Source: Candidatus Zixiibacteriota bacterium
GTDB taxonomy: Bacteria; Zixibacteria; MSB-5A5; GN15; FEB-12
Direction: 5' to 3'
DNA length: 64,000 nt
Assembly (NCBI GenBank): GCA_019038695.1
Contig: JAHOYZ010000007.1
Location: 62,001-126,000 of the forward strand
Shown: piece after piece, positions 19,222 to 28,333 of the stretch
Layout of the letters: every line of letters begins with the position of its first letter
Numbering within the stretch: position 1 is the stretch's first letter
Position numbers and translations under genes: made by a program
Notes under the pieces: generated by a model
What the model saw: only the letters and a program-made list of their open reading frames with translations
The model's database searches: none
What the model was told of the DNA's origin: nothing

Positions 19222-19992
19222 ATGGTTGATGAAGAACACAAGTCCGAGCGATCAACTGGTAGCGGCATGGGCTTTCTGCAACACCTGGAGGAACTGCGCC
19301 GTCGATTACTGAAAGCCGTTATTACAGTCGTTGTCATGTCGGCCATTGCTTTCTATTTTTCGGATCAACTTATCAAACTGATCAAGATCCCGTTCGGCGA
19401 TGATATCGAGCTTTACAACATTGCGGTCACGGGCGCCTTCTATGCCTACCTGAAAGTGTCAATCATTACCGGCATTCTGGTATCTCTGCCGGTCATCTTT
19501 TTCCAGATGTGGGCATTTGTGGCACCCGGCCTTTACCGACGAGAGAAAACCGCAATCCTACCGTTGGTGTTTATCTCCACGGTTCTATTTGCCGCCGGGG
19601 CGGTTTTCTGCTACCTGATTGTACTGCCGCTGGCTTTCGATTTCCTCATTGGGTTTTCAGAAGGTCTGGTAGTCAACACGATCACAATCGGCAGCTACAT
19701 CAGTTTTGTCGGATTGCTGTTGGTCGCTTTCGGCTTCGGGTTCCAATTGCCTGTCCTCGCCTATTTCCTGGGGAAAATGGGATTTATCACTTCCGCGCTA
19801 CTCTGCAAGGGACGACGATTTGCAATTGTGGGTATTCTGATTGCAGGAGCGATAATAACTCCCCCGGACGTCTTCACGCAGTTTCTCCTGGCTGTCCCTT
19901 TGTATATTCTGTATGAGGTGTCAATCATAGTCGTACGATTAACCGGACGAAGAGAGAAAACCGAAGAAGTCACTGAAACATCCACCGACTAA
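19222..19992 (+). CDS. tatC: Sec-independent protein translocase TatC
   Basis: A 256-residue six-span inner-membrane protein that recognises twin-arginine signal peptides. The N-terminal motif MGFLQHLEELRRRLLKA is canonical, and the FVAPGLYRREK loop with the conserved Pro and Glu follows, then the GFGFQLPVLAYFL region. The start at 19222 gives a short polar extension, and the ATG at 19267 (directly before GFLQHL) is the alternative. No tatA or tatB is adjacent. The gap before it contains an unconvincing hairpin (19102-19132) that may end the DUF5916 transcript. Confidence 0.93.
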   Translation: MVDEEHKSERSTGSGMGFLQHLEELRRRLLKAVITVVVMSAIAFYFSDQLIKLIKIPFGDDIELYNIAVTGAFYAYLKVSIITGILVSLPVIFFQMWAFVAPGLYRREKTAILPLVFISTVLFAAGAVFCYLIVLPLAFDFLIGFSEGLVVNTITIGSYISFVGLLLVAFGFGFQLPVLAYFLGKMGFITSALLCKGRRFAIVGILIAGAIITPPDVFTQFLLAVPLYILYEVSIIVVRLTGRREKTEEVTETSTD

Positions 19993-20132
19993 CCCGGATC
20001 ATGGTGTCGTTTGTCACACTGCAACACTTGACATCAGGACTCCCAGAGGCAATACTTAGTCCGAAGAGTCTGAAGAGACACGCGGGATAGAACATGGAGT
20101 TGGTTTGAATTGATACTCAAGGGAGAAACACT

Positions 20133-20444
20133 ATGAAAGTGACAAGAGTTCCTCTGGATTTGCTGTTCGCTGACCGGCAACGGATCAGTTTTCGCAATAT
20201 TCCCCCCCATGCCCACGGTGAAAAGTACTATGAACTGGTCAACACATCCAAATCTCGTGTTCCGATCGCACCTATCCAGGTGACGACGCAGGGGACGTAC
20301 TATGTGATCCGGTACGGATATCGCCGGGCACTGGCCGCGCTCGAGACGGGTCGCAGGTACATTGATGCCTATGTTGAGAAAGACAAGAAACCAATTTGCC
20401 AGATGGTTCCCATCAAGGACCTTATGTTCCCGCAAGCCAAATAG
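20133..20444 (+). CDS. Mini ParB-like domain protein
   Basis: A 103-residue protein that I do not know as a named family. Its core, PIAPIQVTTQGTYYVIRYGY followed by RRALAALETGR, then YIDAYVEK, matches the general ParB/sulfiredoxin-like pattern: Pro-Ile-x-Val, then Tyr-x-Val-x-x-Gly-x-Arg-Arg-x-x-Ala, then Ile-x-Ala-x-Val. The DNA-binding helix-turn-helix of true ParB is absent. GGGAGA precedes the ATG and a terminator follows, so it is a stand-alone unit. The function may be nucleotide-dependent or regulatory, which is inference. Confidence 0.6.
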   Translation: MKVTRVPLDLLFADRQRISFRNIPPHAHGEKYYELVNTSKSRVPIAPIQVTTQGTYYVIRYGYRRALAALETGRRYIDAYVEKDKKPICQMVPIKDLMFPQAK

Positions 20445-20479
20445 ACTTCGAACACAGTAGACAATTCTTATATCAATAT

Positions 20480-20508
20480 AGCGGCGGCCATTGGTCGTCG
20501 CTTTTTTT
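20480..20508 (+). terminator. Intrinsic terminator after the ParB-like gene
   Basis: The stem AGCGGCG (20480-20486) pairs with CGTCGCT (20496-20502), with one G-T pair, and is followed by a run of seven T. It lies between convergent genes and may also help to end the rlmH transcript. Confidence 0.8.
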
Positions 20509-20555
20509 ATGGCTGGCTGAGAAGCTACCTGATGTCAAGCGGCAGGCTGTTTGAC

Positions 20556-21023
20556 CTACTTATGGTAGTCAGTGCCGTGGAGGATCGAGAACCCGCGATA
20601 GAGTTGCTCCAGAAGGACCAGCCGGACAAGTTGGTGTGAAAAAGTCATCGGTGAGAGTGACAGGATCATATCCGCTCGACTCAACACCGATTCATCCAAA
20701 CCATAAGCACCACCTATCACCAAATTGACCGAACCACCTGAGCTTATCTGAAGTTTCTCCAACACCTTCGCAAACGACTTGCTATCATGTCGGTCGCCAG
20801 TATCACCCAGAGCAATCACTGATCCCTTGCCCAGACGCGCCAAGAGGCGTTCGCCTTCATCCTTCATGATTTCTTTGGATGACATTGAGGAATGTTTGGC
20901 TGGTTGAACTATCTGCCATTCGAGACGTGCAAATCGGGACAAAAGTTTCTCATAGTGGGCGCAACCGTCACTCACCCAGCGATCTTTGTCCTTGCCGACA
21001 GCGATAATCCTGATTTTAAGCAA
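20556..21023 (-). CDS. rlmH: 23S rRNA (pseudouridine1915-N3)-methyltransferase RlmH
   Basis: A 155-residue SPOUT-class methyltransferase that modifies helix 69 of 23S rRNA. Conserved parts are IRIIAVGKDKDRWVSDG at the start, ALGDTGDRHDSKSFA, NLVIGGAYGLDESV (the knot) and LEQLYRGFSILHGTDYHK at the end. The start appears to be TTG at 21023 with GGGAAGA directly upstream, overlapping the end of yjbQ by eight bases. It is the last gene of the eight-gene minus-strand run. Confidence 0.93.
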   Translation of the reverse strand: MLKIRIIAVGKDKDRWVSDGCAHYEKLLSRFARLEWQIVQPAKHSSMSSKEIMKDEGERLLARLGKGSVIALGDTGDRHDSKSFAKVLEKLQISSGGSVNLVIGGAYGLDESVLSRADMILSLSPMTFSHQLVRLVLLEQLYRGFSILHGTDYHK

Positions 21024-21417
21024 TCTTCCCGACCTTGATTATCAGTCGTCGTTGTCGTGGACCGTCAAACTCACAGAAAAACAAAGACTGCCACCGCCCC
21101 AGCACTGGTTGACCATTCTCGATCAGCACCTGCTGTGAACAGCCGAACAGGGAAGATTTGATATGGGCGTCTGAGTTCCCTTCAGCATGACGGTACCCGT
21201 CGCTCTGTGGTATCTCTCTACCCAGTTTGGAAAGAATGTCACGAGGGACATCCGGGTCGGCATTCTCATTGATGGTAATGGCGGCCGTTGTGTGAGGCAC
21301 ATGGCAAAATGCAATACCGTCGTTTATGCCGCTCTCTTCGATTGTTTGACGCAACAGATTGGTAACGTCGATCATCTGCTCACGAGCCGAAGTGGGGACA
21401 GTAAACTCAGCTTTCAT
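21016..21417 (-). CDS. YjbQ (UPF0047) family protein
   Basis: A 133-residue protein of the YjbQ family, some members of which have secondary thiamine-phosphate synthase activity while the true role is unsettled. Signatures are FCHVPHTTAAITINENADPD, DAHIKSSLFG and GRWQSLFFCEFDGPRQR. The ATG at 21417 lies inside the end of ftsY with GGAGG ten bases upstream, so the longer frame is a read-back into ftsY. It is translationally coupled to both neighbours. Confidence 0.88.
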   Translation of the reverse strand: MKAEFTVPTSAREQMIDVTNLLRQTIEESGINDGIAFCHVPHTTAAITINENADPDVPRDILSKLGREIPQSDGYRHAEGNSDAHIKSSLFGCSQQVLIENGQPVLGRWQSLFFCEFDGPRQRRLIIKVGKIA

Positions 21418-22327
21418 TACACAAAGCCTCCGCAAACTGCGCCGGGTCGAACCGTTGCAAGTCATCGATCCCTTCACCCAGCCCGATAAAGTCCACCGGA
21501 ACTCCGAGTTCTTCCGAAACCGCAATCATGACCCCGCCTTTAGCGGTACCATCGAGTTTTGTAACGACTATTCCATCACACCCAACCGCCTCAGTGAAAA
21601 CCTTGACCTGGCTGATAGCGTTTTGCCCGGTAGAGCCGTCGATAATGAGTTTGCTGTAGACCTTCGCATTGGGAATTGCTTTGAGGATGACTCGCCGGAT
21701 CTTCTTGAGTTCCTCCATGAGATTGGCCTTGGTGTGCAGCCGTCCGGCAGTATCCACCAAAAGCAAATCAGCCGATCGGGCCAGAGCCGCTTTGGAAGCA
21801 TCGAAAGCGACCGAAGCAGGGTCAGCCCCTTCCTGAGACCGGATTATTCCAACTTTGCTTCGTTCTGCCCAGATTGCAATCTGGTCAATCGCAGCAGCTC
21901 GGAAGGTGTCACAGGCGGCGATGAGCACATTCTTGCCATCACGCGAGAATTGAGTGGCTAGTTTCCCAATGGTCGTTGTTTTGCCAACGCCGTTAACGCC
22001 GACGATCAGCCACACCACCGGTTTTGGATCAGCTTCGTTGAACAGATGCTCATTATTGCGGGTCAGGATGGCAGTGATTTCCTCTTTCAGCAGAGTGATT
22101 ACATCCTCGCCATCGGTAAGCTTGCGTTCTTTGGCACGTTCCTTAATACTCTCGATCAGACGCATGGACGCGGCCACGCCGACATCAGCCTCGATAAGAA
22201 TCTCCTCGATCTCGTCGAGCAGATCATCATCAATTTTACGTCGCCGGACCACCTGAGAAATCTGTCCTATCAGACGGTCCTTGGTTTTGCTGAGAGATTT
22301 CTTCAGTTTATCAAAAGCACCAAACAT
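21407..22327 (-). CDS. ftsY: Signal recognition particle receptor FtsY
   Basis: A 306-residue SRP-type GTPase that docks ribosome-SRP complexes at the membrane. The N domain covers residues 1-90. The G domain shows GVNGVGKTTTIGKLA, ACDTFRAAAIDQ, VDTAGRLHTKANLMEEL and VTKLDGTAKGGV, with a GLGEGIDDLQRFDP end. It lacks the long acidic A domain of enterobacterial FtsY, which is normal outside that group. It lies 17 bases after smc and overlaps yjbQ by 11. Confidence 0.96.
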   Translation of the reverse strand: MFGAFDKLKKSLSKTKDRLIGQISQVVRRRKIDDDLLDEIEEILIEADVGVAASMRLIESIKERAKERKLTDGEDVITLLKEEITAILTRNNEHLFNEADPKPVVWLIVGVNGVGKTTTIGKLATQFSRDGKNVLIAACDTFRAAAIDQIAIWAERSKVGIIRSQEGADPASVAFDASKAALARSADLLLVDTAGRLHTKANLMEELKKIRRVILKAIPNAKVYSKLIIDGSTGQNAISQVKVFTEAVGCDGIVVTKLDGTAKGGVMIAVSEELGVPVDFIGLGEGIDDLQRFDPAQFAEALCNES

Positions 22328-22344
22328 ATTCTGTCTCCGTAGAT

Positions 22345-25300
22345 CTACTTGACGTCTTCCGGATCGACCGAGGAGACTGGTGCTTCAAGACGTTCCCTTA
22401 TTGCAGGGGGTAGGTCGTCGTGGTAATCTCTGATTTGGTCGATAGTAATGGTCTTGCCATTGCCGTTTTCCAGACTGTGAACGATTTCTACATTCTCTTC
22501 ACTGCCACCTTCCTCTTCGGAAAACCGCACTGCTACCAATTGCGAAACTCCTGGTTGTTCCATAGTGACACCATAAAGGTTGTTGGCAACTTCCATGGTA
22601 ATCTTGTTGTGAGTAATGGTCACGAACTGAGTCTGCTCCGAGAATTTATCCAGAATCCTCAAGAAACGCCGGCAGTTGGCATCATCAAGAGGGGCATCTA
22701 TTTCATCAAGAACGCAGAACGGGGATGGTTTGACCAGATACAGAGAAAACAGAAGCGAAATAGCTGTTAGGGCTCTCTCGCCACCTGACATCATAGTGAT
22801 CGACAGCAGTTTCTTTCCGCGCGGCCTGGCGATAATGTCGATATCGGACTCCAGAGGATCATCAGGATCAACCAGCTTAATACTGGCTTCGCCTCCACTG
22901 AACAACTCCACAAACAACTTCCTGAAGTTGGTCTGGACTTTCTCGAAGGTCTCATTGAATAACTGACGGGCGGTCTGGTTGATTTTGGAGATAGTCTTCT
23001 TGAGGTCCTCACGCGCACTTTCGAGATCAGCTATCTGTTCCCCTAGAAATCTCTCCCTTTCTGCAGCACTCTTGTATTCCTCCAGCGCAAGAAGATTGAC
23101 CACACCATACTGTCTGAGTTTTTCTTTCTTTGCGACGAGATACTCTCTTGCTTCAGCTTCACCCAGAGAGTCGTCGGGACAAGCAACCTCCACCTCGGCC
23201 AGATCGAGTTCATAGTCCTGGTTAATCCTGTCGATTAGGGCGCCCAATTCTGATTCAAACGTGGTCAGCCGCATTTCAATCTGGTGTTTTTCGTCGTTGA
23301 GTGTTTCGCGATCGAGTCGATGTTTCTTAAGCTCTCCCTCACTAACAGTAAGTTGCTCTGCCATACTGGCTCGAACTCCCTGTAACTCGGTTTGGAGGGA
23401 CTCAATCCGAGAACGCTCCTCGAAAGCTTCCTTGAGTTGCTTCTCGAGGACCGCCATACTGTCGGTTGAGGAATCAATATCTGAGCGAGCCTGACGGATC
23501 TCATCTTTCTTGATGTCAACGGTCCGTCCGATTTCCTCTCGCAGTTGACGGATATGGGTCAGCTTGCTTTCCGTCTGTTCAATCCGACTACGCGCTTCGA
23601 CCATCTTCACCTGCAAGTGTGACACCTGCTCCAGAGCGGTCACAGCCGCCTTCTCAAATTCAGCCAGGCGTTCACCGCCCAGAGACATGTCGGAGACTAG
23701 ATTTTTCTTCTGGTCGGACAGTTTGGTGAAATCCAATTCCAGATCAAGTTGGCGATGGCGAATGTATTCAAGTTTGTCGATAGCGGTCTGGTGCTCACGC
23801 GACAAGCGGTCCATTTCGGCCTGGGCGGTACGGCGCTGATACTCCAGGTCGCCGACCTCATGTTCAACCGATTGAAGCTGGTCTTCGAGTGATTTCCGTG
23901 TCTCCGCCAATTGTCCGGACTCGGCGCGTACCGAAGCTATTTCGGCCGTGATGCGATTCCTCCGCTCCTGGGCAGCCTGCCTTCTGGCGGTTAGTTCGGT
24001 AAGGGTAGCTTCCTGCTCAGCCACCTTCTCCTCACGGCGGAACAACGGGAATTTATCGGCCGAACCGCCACAGATAGCGTTCCTGCTGTACAGCACACCG
24101 TCAGTTGACACTGCCGAGAAACCATAAGGAAGACGTTCCAACAGCTGAGCCGGGTCAGAACCCGCCTGAAATACTGCAGTTCGGGAGAGAACGGCCTGCA
24201 TCAGGGCGCACAAATGCTCATCAGCAGTGATATGGCTGTCAAGCCAACCAACGAATTCAGGCAGATCAATCTCGGGACGACGGGCTACTGGATTGAGCAT
24301 GCCACTGGTCGGCACCAACAGTCCGACCTTCCCTTTTCTTTCAGCCTTAAGATAGGTAATGATTTCTTCGGCCGTTTCCCTATCGTTGCAGATAACGAAC
24401 CCGGCGATCTCACCCAGGGCGGCTTCTGTTGCCACCTCCATACCCTCGACTGGCACAAACTTCTCCGCCACCGTACCGACAACATTCGGCCATCGGTCGC
24501 GGACCTCCATAGTCGCAACGACGCCGGATTCATACCCTTCATACTGCAGAATCATGTCTTCCAGAAGACTTTTGCGAGCCTGACAAGCTTCAATGGAGGC
24601 AGTCAGATTGGACACTTCGACTGCTGTCTCCTCGTTCTGCTCGACCAGATCGTTCAGGCGACCAGTCAGGTCCGACATCCTCTCTTCTGCGGAAATCTTC
24701 TCTGCCCTGACCGTATCGCAGTCGGTTTGTTTCTGCTCCAGACGGGTTTTCAGGGTGTCGTTTTCGCCGCGAAGAATGCCAAGTCGGCTATCCCGGTCCG
24801 CTACCAATTCGGTCAATTCCGATTCCTGTTGACGGAGATTGTCGTCTTCCGCTTTCTCCGAGGAGAGTTTCCCTTCCAGTTCGAGTAGTCGCCCGTTTTC
24901 AGACTCCTTTGCGGTTCGCGCCCGGAGCAATTGCTGATCTGCCTCGGCTTGTACGCGCTGAGATTCCATCAGCCTAGTCTCAAGAGAAGACAAGTCGAGT
25001 CGCTGGGTCTCAAGAAGGTCCTCAGCTTCGAGAGTCTGCTCGCCGAGAATGCGAGCACGCTCCCCCATACCATAAATGTCAGATTCGTTGCGTTCACTAA
25101 GGGTGCGAGCATTGGAGCGTTTTTCAGTCAGAATCGAAATCTTGTTTTCATAGCCATGCGCCTGCTCAGTAATCTCAAATGCGTCGCTCCCGACACCGGC
25201 GAGTTTCTGATCCATCTCGGACCTATCCAGACGCTCAGCTTCGAGTTTTACCGATATCTTCTCAATCGATGTCTCGATCCCGATCACAGCGTCAGTTATA

Positions 25301-26049
25301 GTTTCCAGACGAGCACTGAGTTCACGCTTCTCACTGCGTATGCCAGTCAGACGACTGGATCCAAGATACAGTTCCCACTGCTTGATCTCATCGGCCACAG
25401 TTTGATACCGCTCGGCCTTCCGGTACTGACGTTTGAGCGATCGGACCTGGGTCTGGACTTCTGAATATATGTCCTTGAGCCGCAGGAAATCGATCTGGGT
25501 CGCTTCCATCTTCCGCAGCGCCGCTCGTTTGCGTTGTTTGTACTTGGTAATGCCGGCTGCTTCCTCGAACAGGTAGCGCCTTTCTTCGGCTTTGTCAGAA
25601 ATCACAGCATCAATCATGTCTTGCTGAATTACAGAGTATGATCGTGCACCGACCCCGGTGTCATAGAAGAGTTCTGTTATGTCTTTGAGACGGCACGGAA
25701 CTTTGTTGAGAAGATACTCCGATTCGCCACTCCGAAATAATCTCCGGGTCACCTGGACTTCACTATATTCGGTGGGAAGAATGCCGCGGTTGTTTACTAG
25801 TGTCAGAGTAACTTCAGCCATGCCCAGCGGTTTGATTTCGCCTGTGCCGTTGAATATGATCTCTTCCATCTTGCTTCCGCGCAGCAGTGAAGTCCGTTGT
25901 TCTCCAAGCACCCAGCGCAAAGCGTCAAGAATGTTGGTCTTGCCGCATCCGTTTGGTCCAACAACAGCGGTGATTCCGCGTGAGAACAGGATAGCAGTCT
26001 TATTTGCAAAGGACTTGAAGCCCAGTATGTCCAATCGTTTTAGGTACAA
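22345..26049 (-). CDS. smc: Chromosome segregation protein SMC
   Basis: A 1,234-residue SMC ATPase that compacts and segregates chromosomes with ScpA and ScpB. The N-terminal head has DILGFKSFANKT and VVGPNGCGKTNILDALRWVLGEQ (Walker A). Two long coiled coils flank a hinge at about residues 510-640. The C-terminal head has the signature MMSGGERALTAISLLFSLYL and Walker B PFCVLDEIDAPLDD. The final 60 residues form an acidic extension beyond the usual end. The reading frame is unbroken. scpA and scpB are not in the window. Confidence 0.97.
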   Translation of the reverse strand: MYLKRLDILGFKSFANKTAILFSRGITAVVGPNGCGKTNILDALRWVLGEQRTSLLRGSKMEEIIFNGTGEIKPLGMAEVTLTLVNNRGILPTEYSEVQVTRRLFRSGESEYLLNKVPCRLKDITELFYDTGVGARSYSVIQQDMIDAVISDKAEERRYLFEEAAGITKYKQRKRAALRKMEATQIDFLRLKDIYSEVQTQVRSLKRQYRKAERYQTVADEIKQWELYLGSSRLTGIRSEKRELSARLETITDAVIGIETSIEKISVKLEAERLDRSEMDQKLAGVGSDAFEITEQAHGYENKISILTEKRSNARTLSERNESDIYGMGERARILGEQTLEAEDLLETQRLDLSSLETRLMESQRVQAEADQQLLRARTAKESENGRLLELEGKLSSEKAEDDNLRQQESELTELVADRDSRLGILRGENDTLKTRLEQKQTDCDTVRAEKISAEERMSDLTGRLNDLVEQNEETAVEVSNLTASIEACQARKSLLEDMILQYEGYESGVVATMEVRDRWPNVVGTVAEKFVPVEGMEVATEAALGEIAGFVICNDRETAEEIITYLKAERKGKVGLLVPTSGMLNPVARRPEIDLPEFVGWLDSHITADEHLCALMQAVLSRTAVFQAGSDPAQLLERLPYGFSAVSTDGVLYSRNAICGGSADKFPLFRREEKVAEQEATLTELTARRQAAQERRNRITAEIASVRAESGQLAETRKSLEDQLQSVEHEVGDLEYQRRTAQAEMDRLSREHQTAIDKLEYIRHRQLDLELDFTKLSDQKKNLVSDMSLGGERLAEFEKAAVTALEQVSHLQVKMVEARSRIEQTESKLTHIRQLREEIGRTVDIKKDEIRQARSDIDSSTDSMAVLEKQLKEAFEERSRIESLQTELQGVRASMAEQLTVSEGELKKHRLDRETLNDEKHQIEMRLTTFESELGALIDRINQDYELDLAEVEVACPDDSLGEAEAREYLVAKKEKLRQYGVVNLLALEEYKSAAERERFLGEQIADLESAREDLKKTISKINQTARQLFNETFEKVQTNFRKLFVELFSGGEASIKLVDPDDPLESDIDIIARPRGKKLLSITMMSGGERALTAISLLFSLYLVKPSPFCVLDEIDAPLDDANCRRFLRILDKFSEQTQFVTITHNKITMEVANNLYGVTMEQPGVSQLVAVRFSEEEGGSEENVEIVHSLENGNGKTITIDQIRDYHDDLPPAIRERLEAPVSSVDPEDVK

Positions 26050-26064
26050 TGTTCCTCCAAAGGA

Positions 26065-26634
26065 TTAGCGGTGCTTTTCGGCAACCGAAGGTCCCTCTTT
26101 GAGTAACCGGAGAATATCCAGCAAAGAGCGGTAGATGTTGCGTTCGTCACGAAGGTACTTCGTCTTTATTTCGAGGTTGTAGAATGGCTCACCCAAATGG
26201 TTCCCGCGGCCAATTCTGATCGCCTTGGGAAAACTGAGCAGAACGCTTGAAGTAAACCAGGATCGACTCAAATTCATGTCTAGCAGGAGATCAAATTTCT
26301 CTTTTTCAAGCGTCTGTAAATAGCTTTTCCTGGCGACTCCCGACCACGCCACCTGGTCAACTGTGGGAGTCATAATAGAAAACCCCTTCCGGGGGAAAAT
26401 GTCGGCTATAGTCGGCCCGGGCATAGCCAGTAACGTGATTGATGAAGGATGAAACAGCTCTGCTATTCTCGGCAGGAACTGTTTGACGAGCGTCAGTTCC
26501 CGTAATTCACCGGGTAGACAGACCAGGATGCGTTTGGGTTTCTGTAACGCAGACGGGAAATCAAACTGAACCATCTCCATTCTTTTCTTGAGACGATTCA
26601 TCTTGGCCTTGGCCACCATGTCTCTAACGCCCAT
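26065..26634 (-). CDS. Half-length glycosyltransferase family 9-like protein
   Basis: A 189-residue protein resembling only the N-terminal half of GT9 (ADP-heptose:LPS heptosyltransferase-like) enzymes. The pattern PKRILVCLPGELRELTLV, then ITLLAMPGPTIADIFP and KFDLLLDMNLSRSWFTS, corresponds to the acceptor-side GT-B domain. The nucleotide-sugar-binding C-terminal domain is absent, since GT9 proteins usually have about 340 residues. The ATG at 26634 overlaps the end of the rodZ-like gene by 11 bases. It may be a degenerate, regulatory or single-domain member. Confidence 0.6.
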   Translation of the reverse strand: MGVRDMVAKAKMNRLKKRMEMVQFDFPSALQKPKRILVCLPGELRELTLVKQFLPRIAELFHPSSITLLAMPGPTIADIFPRKGFSIMTPTVDQVAWSGVARKSYLQTLEKEKFDLLLDMNLSRSWFTSSVLLSFPKAIRIGRGNHLGEPFYNLEIKTKYLRDERNIYRSLLDILRLLKEGPSVAEKHR

Positions 26635-27706
26635 CGTTAGCCCCCACCGGTAAACTGGCCGAGTCAACTTCGTTATTGATCTCCGAAGGTAAACTCTCAG
26701 GAGAGCTAGTGGTATTAGCTTCGTTTCCAGTCCCCATCAACAAGTTTAGCAAACCGCGAAGGGTGTCAATCTCATCTCCAGTCTCCGGCAATACGTTGAC
26801 TGGAGTAATTATCTCCGGCTTGGGGTTGGTCGGTGTTTCCTCTGCAGCCGGTTCGAGGGAAGGCGGATTGAGGAAAGAATCGACATTCACCTGAGTAATT
26901 CTGACCATTTTTATGCGCCCGGTGGAAGGCGAGACGGGGTTAATCCGAACCCCGTTCAGATCAATATCCACTATGCGTGGCACCGCTACCGATAACGTAA
27001 GCCGGTACTTGGCCGTCACTTCGTATACTCTCCCCGCTACGAGATTGCGATAGATGGCAGTATCCCCATCAGCAAACACAGCCGCCCAGCAACTACCGCG
27101 GGCGGTCAGTTTCAGCTTAAGTTCGTCCGGTTCCTCGTAGGCAGGCACATTCCAATCATAATTCGCATATGATTCCTCACGGCTCCCGACCGGCGCTGGT
27201 GAGGTTGTCTCACTAACTTCCTGTGTCGCGCTGGCGGATATATCGGTCGTTCGTTGCATGTCACGAAGCAACTGACGCCCGACCAAGAAACCACCGACGA
27301 CCAATACAGTTGCGGCACCAGCCCACATCAGCTTGCGCCACATATCCCGATCTATCCCAAAACGGCTCTCGGCTATCGTTGTAACATTCTCATCGTCCGA
27401 GACCGGCTCGTCCCTGGCCGGACGAACTGGTTTCTTCGTGGATTTGGGAGGTTCGGGAGTATCCTTGAGGTCATCCTCAATCGCCAGTACTGTCGCCGCG
27501 TAGTCCACTCCGACAGCCTCGGCATAACTCTTAGCAAACAGTCCGAAGTATATCTCCGACGGCAATTTGCTAACATCCCCACGTTCGATACACTCGAGAT
27601 TAGCTACCGGGATTCTGAGACTCTCGGCCAATTCGTCAAGCTTGACACCTTTACGTTCGCGCTCCAGCTTCAGCAGCGCTCCAAGTTTTTCTTCCACAAT
27701 GCTCAT
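26624..27706 (-). CDS. rodZ: RodZ-like cell-shape protein
   Basis: A 360-residue bitopic membrane protein. An N-terminal Xre-type helix-turn-helix (LGALLKLERERKGVKLDELA...LRIPVANLECIERGD) that contacts MreB in RodZ is followed by a low-complexity linker, one membrane span near residue 135 (GAATVLVVGGFLVG), and an extracytoplasmic DUF4115-like domain (LKLTARGSCWAAVFADGD...YRLTLSVAVPRIVDIDLNGV). A Pro/Thr/Asn-rich tail of about 80 residues extends past this. It is 22 bases after maf. Confidence 0.82.
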   Translation of the reverse strand: MSIVEEKLGALLKLERERKGVKLDELAESLRIPVANLECIERGDVSKLPSEIYFGLFAKSYAEAVGVDYAATVLAIEDDLKDTPEPPKSTKKPVRPARDEPVSDDENVTTIAESRFGIDRDMWRKLMWAGAATVLVVGGFLVGRQLLRDMQRTTDISASATQEVSETTSPAPVGSREESYANYDWNVPAYEEPDELKLKLTARGSCWAAVFADGDTAIYRNLVAGRVYEVTAKYRLTLSVAVPRIVDIDLNGVRINPVSPSTGRIKMVRITQVNVDSFLNPPSLEPAAEETPTNPKPEIITPVNVLPETGDEIDTLRGLLNLLMGTGNEANTTSSPESLPSEINNEVDSASLPVGANDGR

Positions 27707-27727
27707 AAATAAACGCTCAATGCGCCA

Positions 27728-28333
27728 CTACGATATCCGGTTGACTCTCTCTGCCAGCTTGTTCAACAGATCTCTTGGTAAGCCGATAACATTATCCAAG
27801 TTACCCTCGATTCTGTCAACCAAAAAAGCCCCCATCCCTTGAATACCGTAGGCTCCAGCCTTGTCCATCGGTTCGCCTGAGGCGATGTACTCCTCAATCT
27901 GTTCGCGGCTAACATCGTTGAAATAGACCTTAGTTGTTTCGTAACCGGAAGTCATCAGACCAACACCATCTGCCAGAGCAGCTGCAGTACAGACCACATG
28001 CTGACGTCCGCTCAGAGTGGTCAGGGTCTCATAAGCCTCGCGTTCGTTGGATGGCTTGCCCAGGATGAGGCCGTCGAGAACAACGATAGTGTCACAGCCA
28101 AGCACAATTTGTTGAGGATCCGCCCGTTGGATAACCCAACGTGCCTTGGTCTTGGCAAGTCGCTGCGCATAGCTAAACGGTTCTTCCCGAGGTCGTAGCT
28201 TCTCCTCAACGTTAGGGATAATCTGAGTGAAGCTAATCCCCATATCGGTTAGTAAAGCCACTCGACGCGGCGAACCGGAGCCAAGCACAAGGGACCGTCT
28301 TCCAAAAAGAAGTTTGAATTCGCTATCAGCCAT
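27728..28333 (-). CDS. maf: Maf family nucleotide pyrophosphatase
   Basis: A 201-residue Maf/HAM1-fold enzyme that hydrolyses non-canonical or canonical nucleoside triphosphates such as dTTP/UTP. The motif SLVLGSGSPRRVALL is at the start, with DTIVVLDGLILGKPSNE in the middle and DKAGAYGIQGMGAFLVDRIEG near the end. The ATG at 28333 overlaps the stop of dtd by eight bases. A four-codon longer GTG start is possible but has no better ribosome binding site. Confidence 0.92.
   Translation of the reverse strand: MADSEFKLLFGRRSLVLGSGSPRRVALLTDMGISFTQIIPNVEEKLRPREEPFSYAQRLAKTKARWVIQRADPQQIVLGCDTIVVLDGLILGKPSNEREAYETLTTLSGRQHVVCTAAALADGVGLMTSGYETTKVYFNDVSREQIEEYIASGEPMDKAGAYGIQGMGAFLVDRIEGNLDNVIGLPRDLLNKLAERVNRIS

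Noticed and set aside
24214-24888. A 224-codon open frame on the plus strand
   Set aside because: It is antisense to smc and has no recognisable content.
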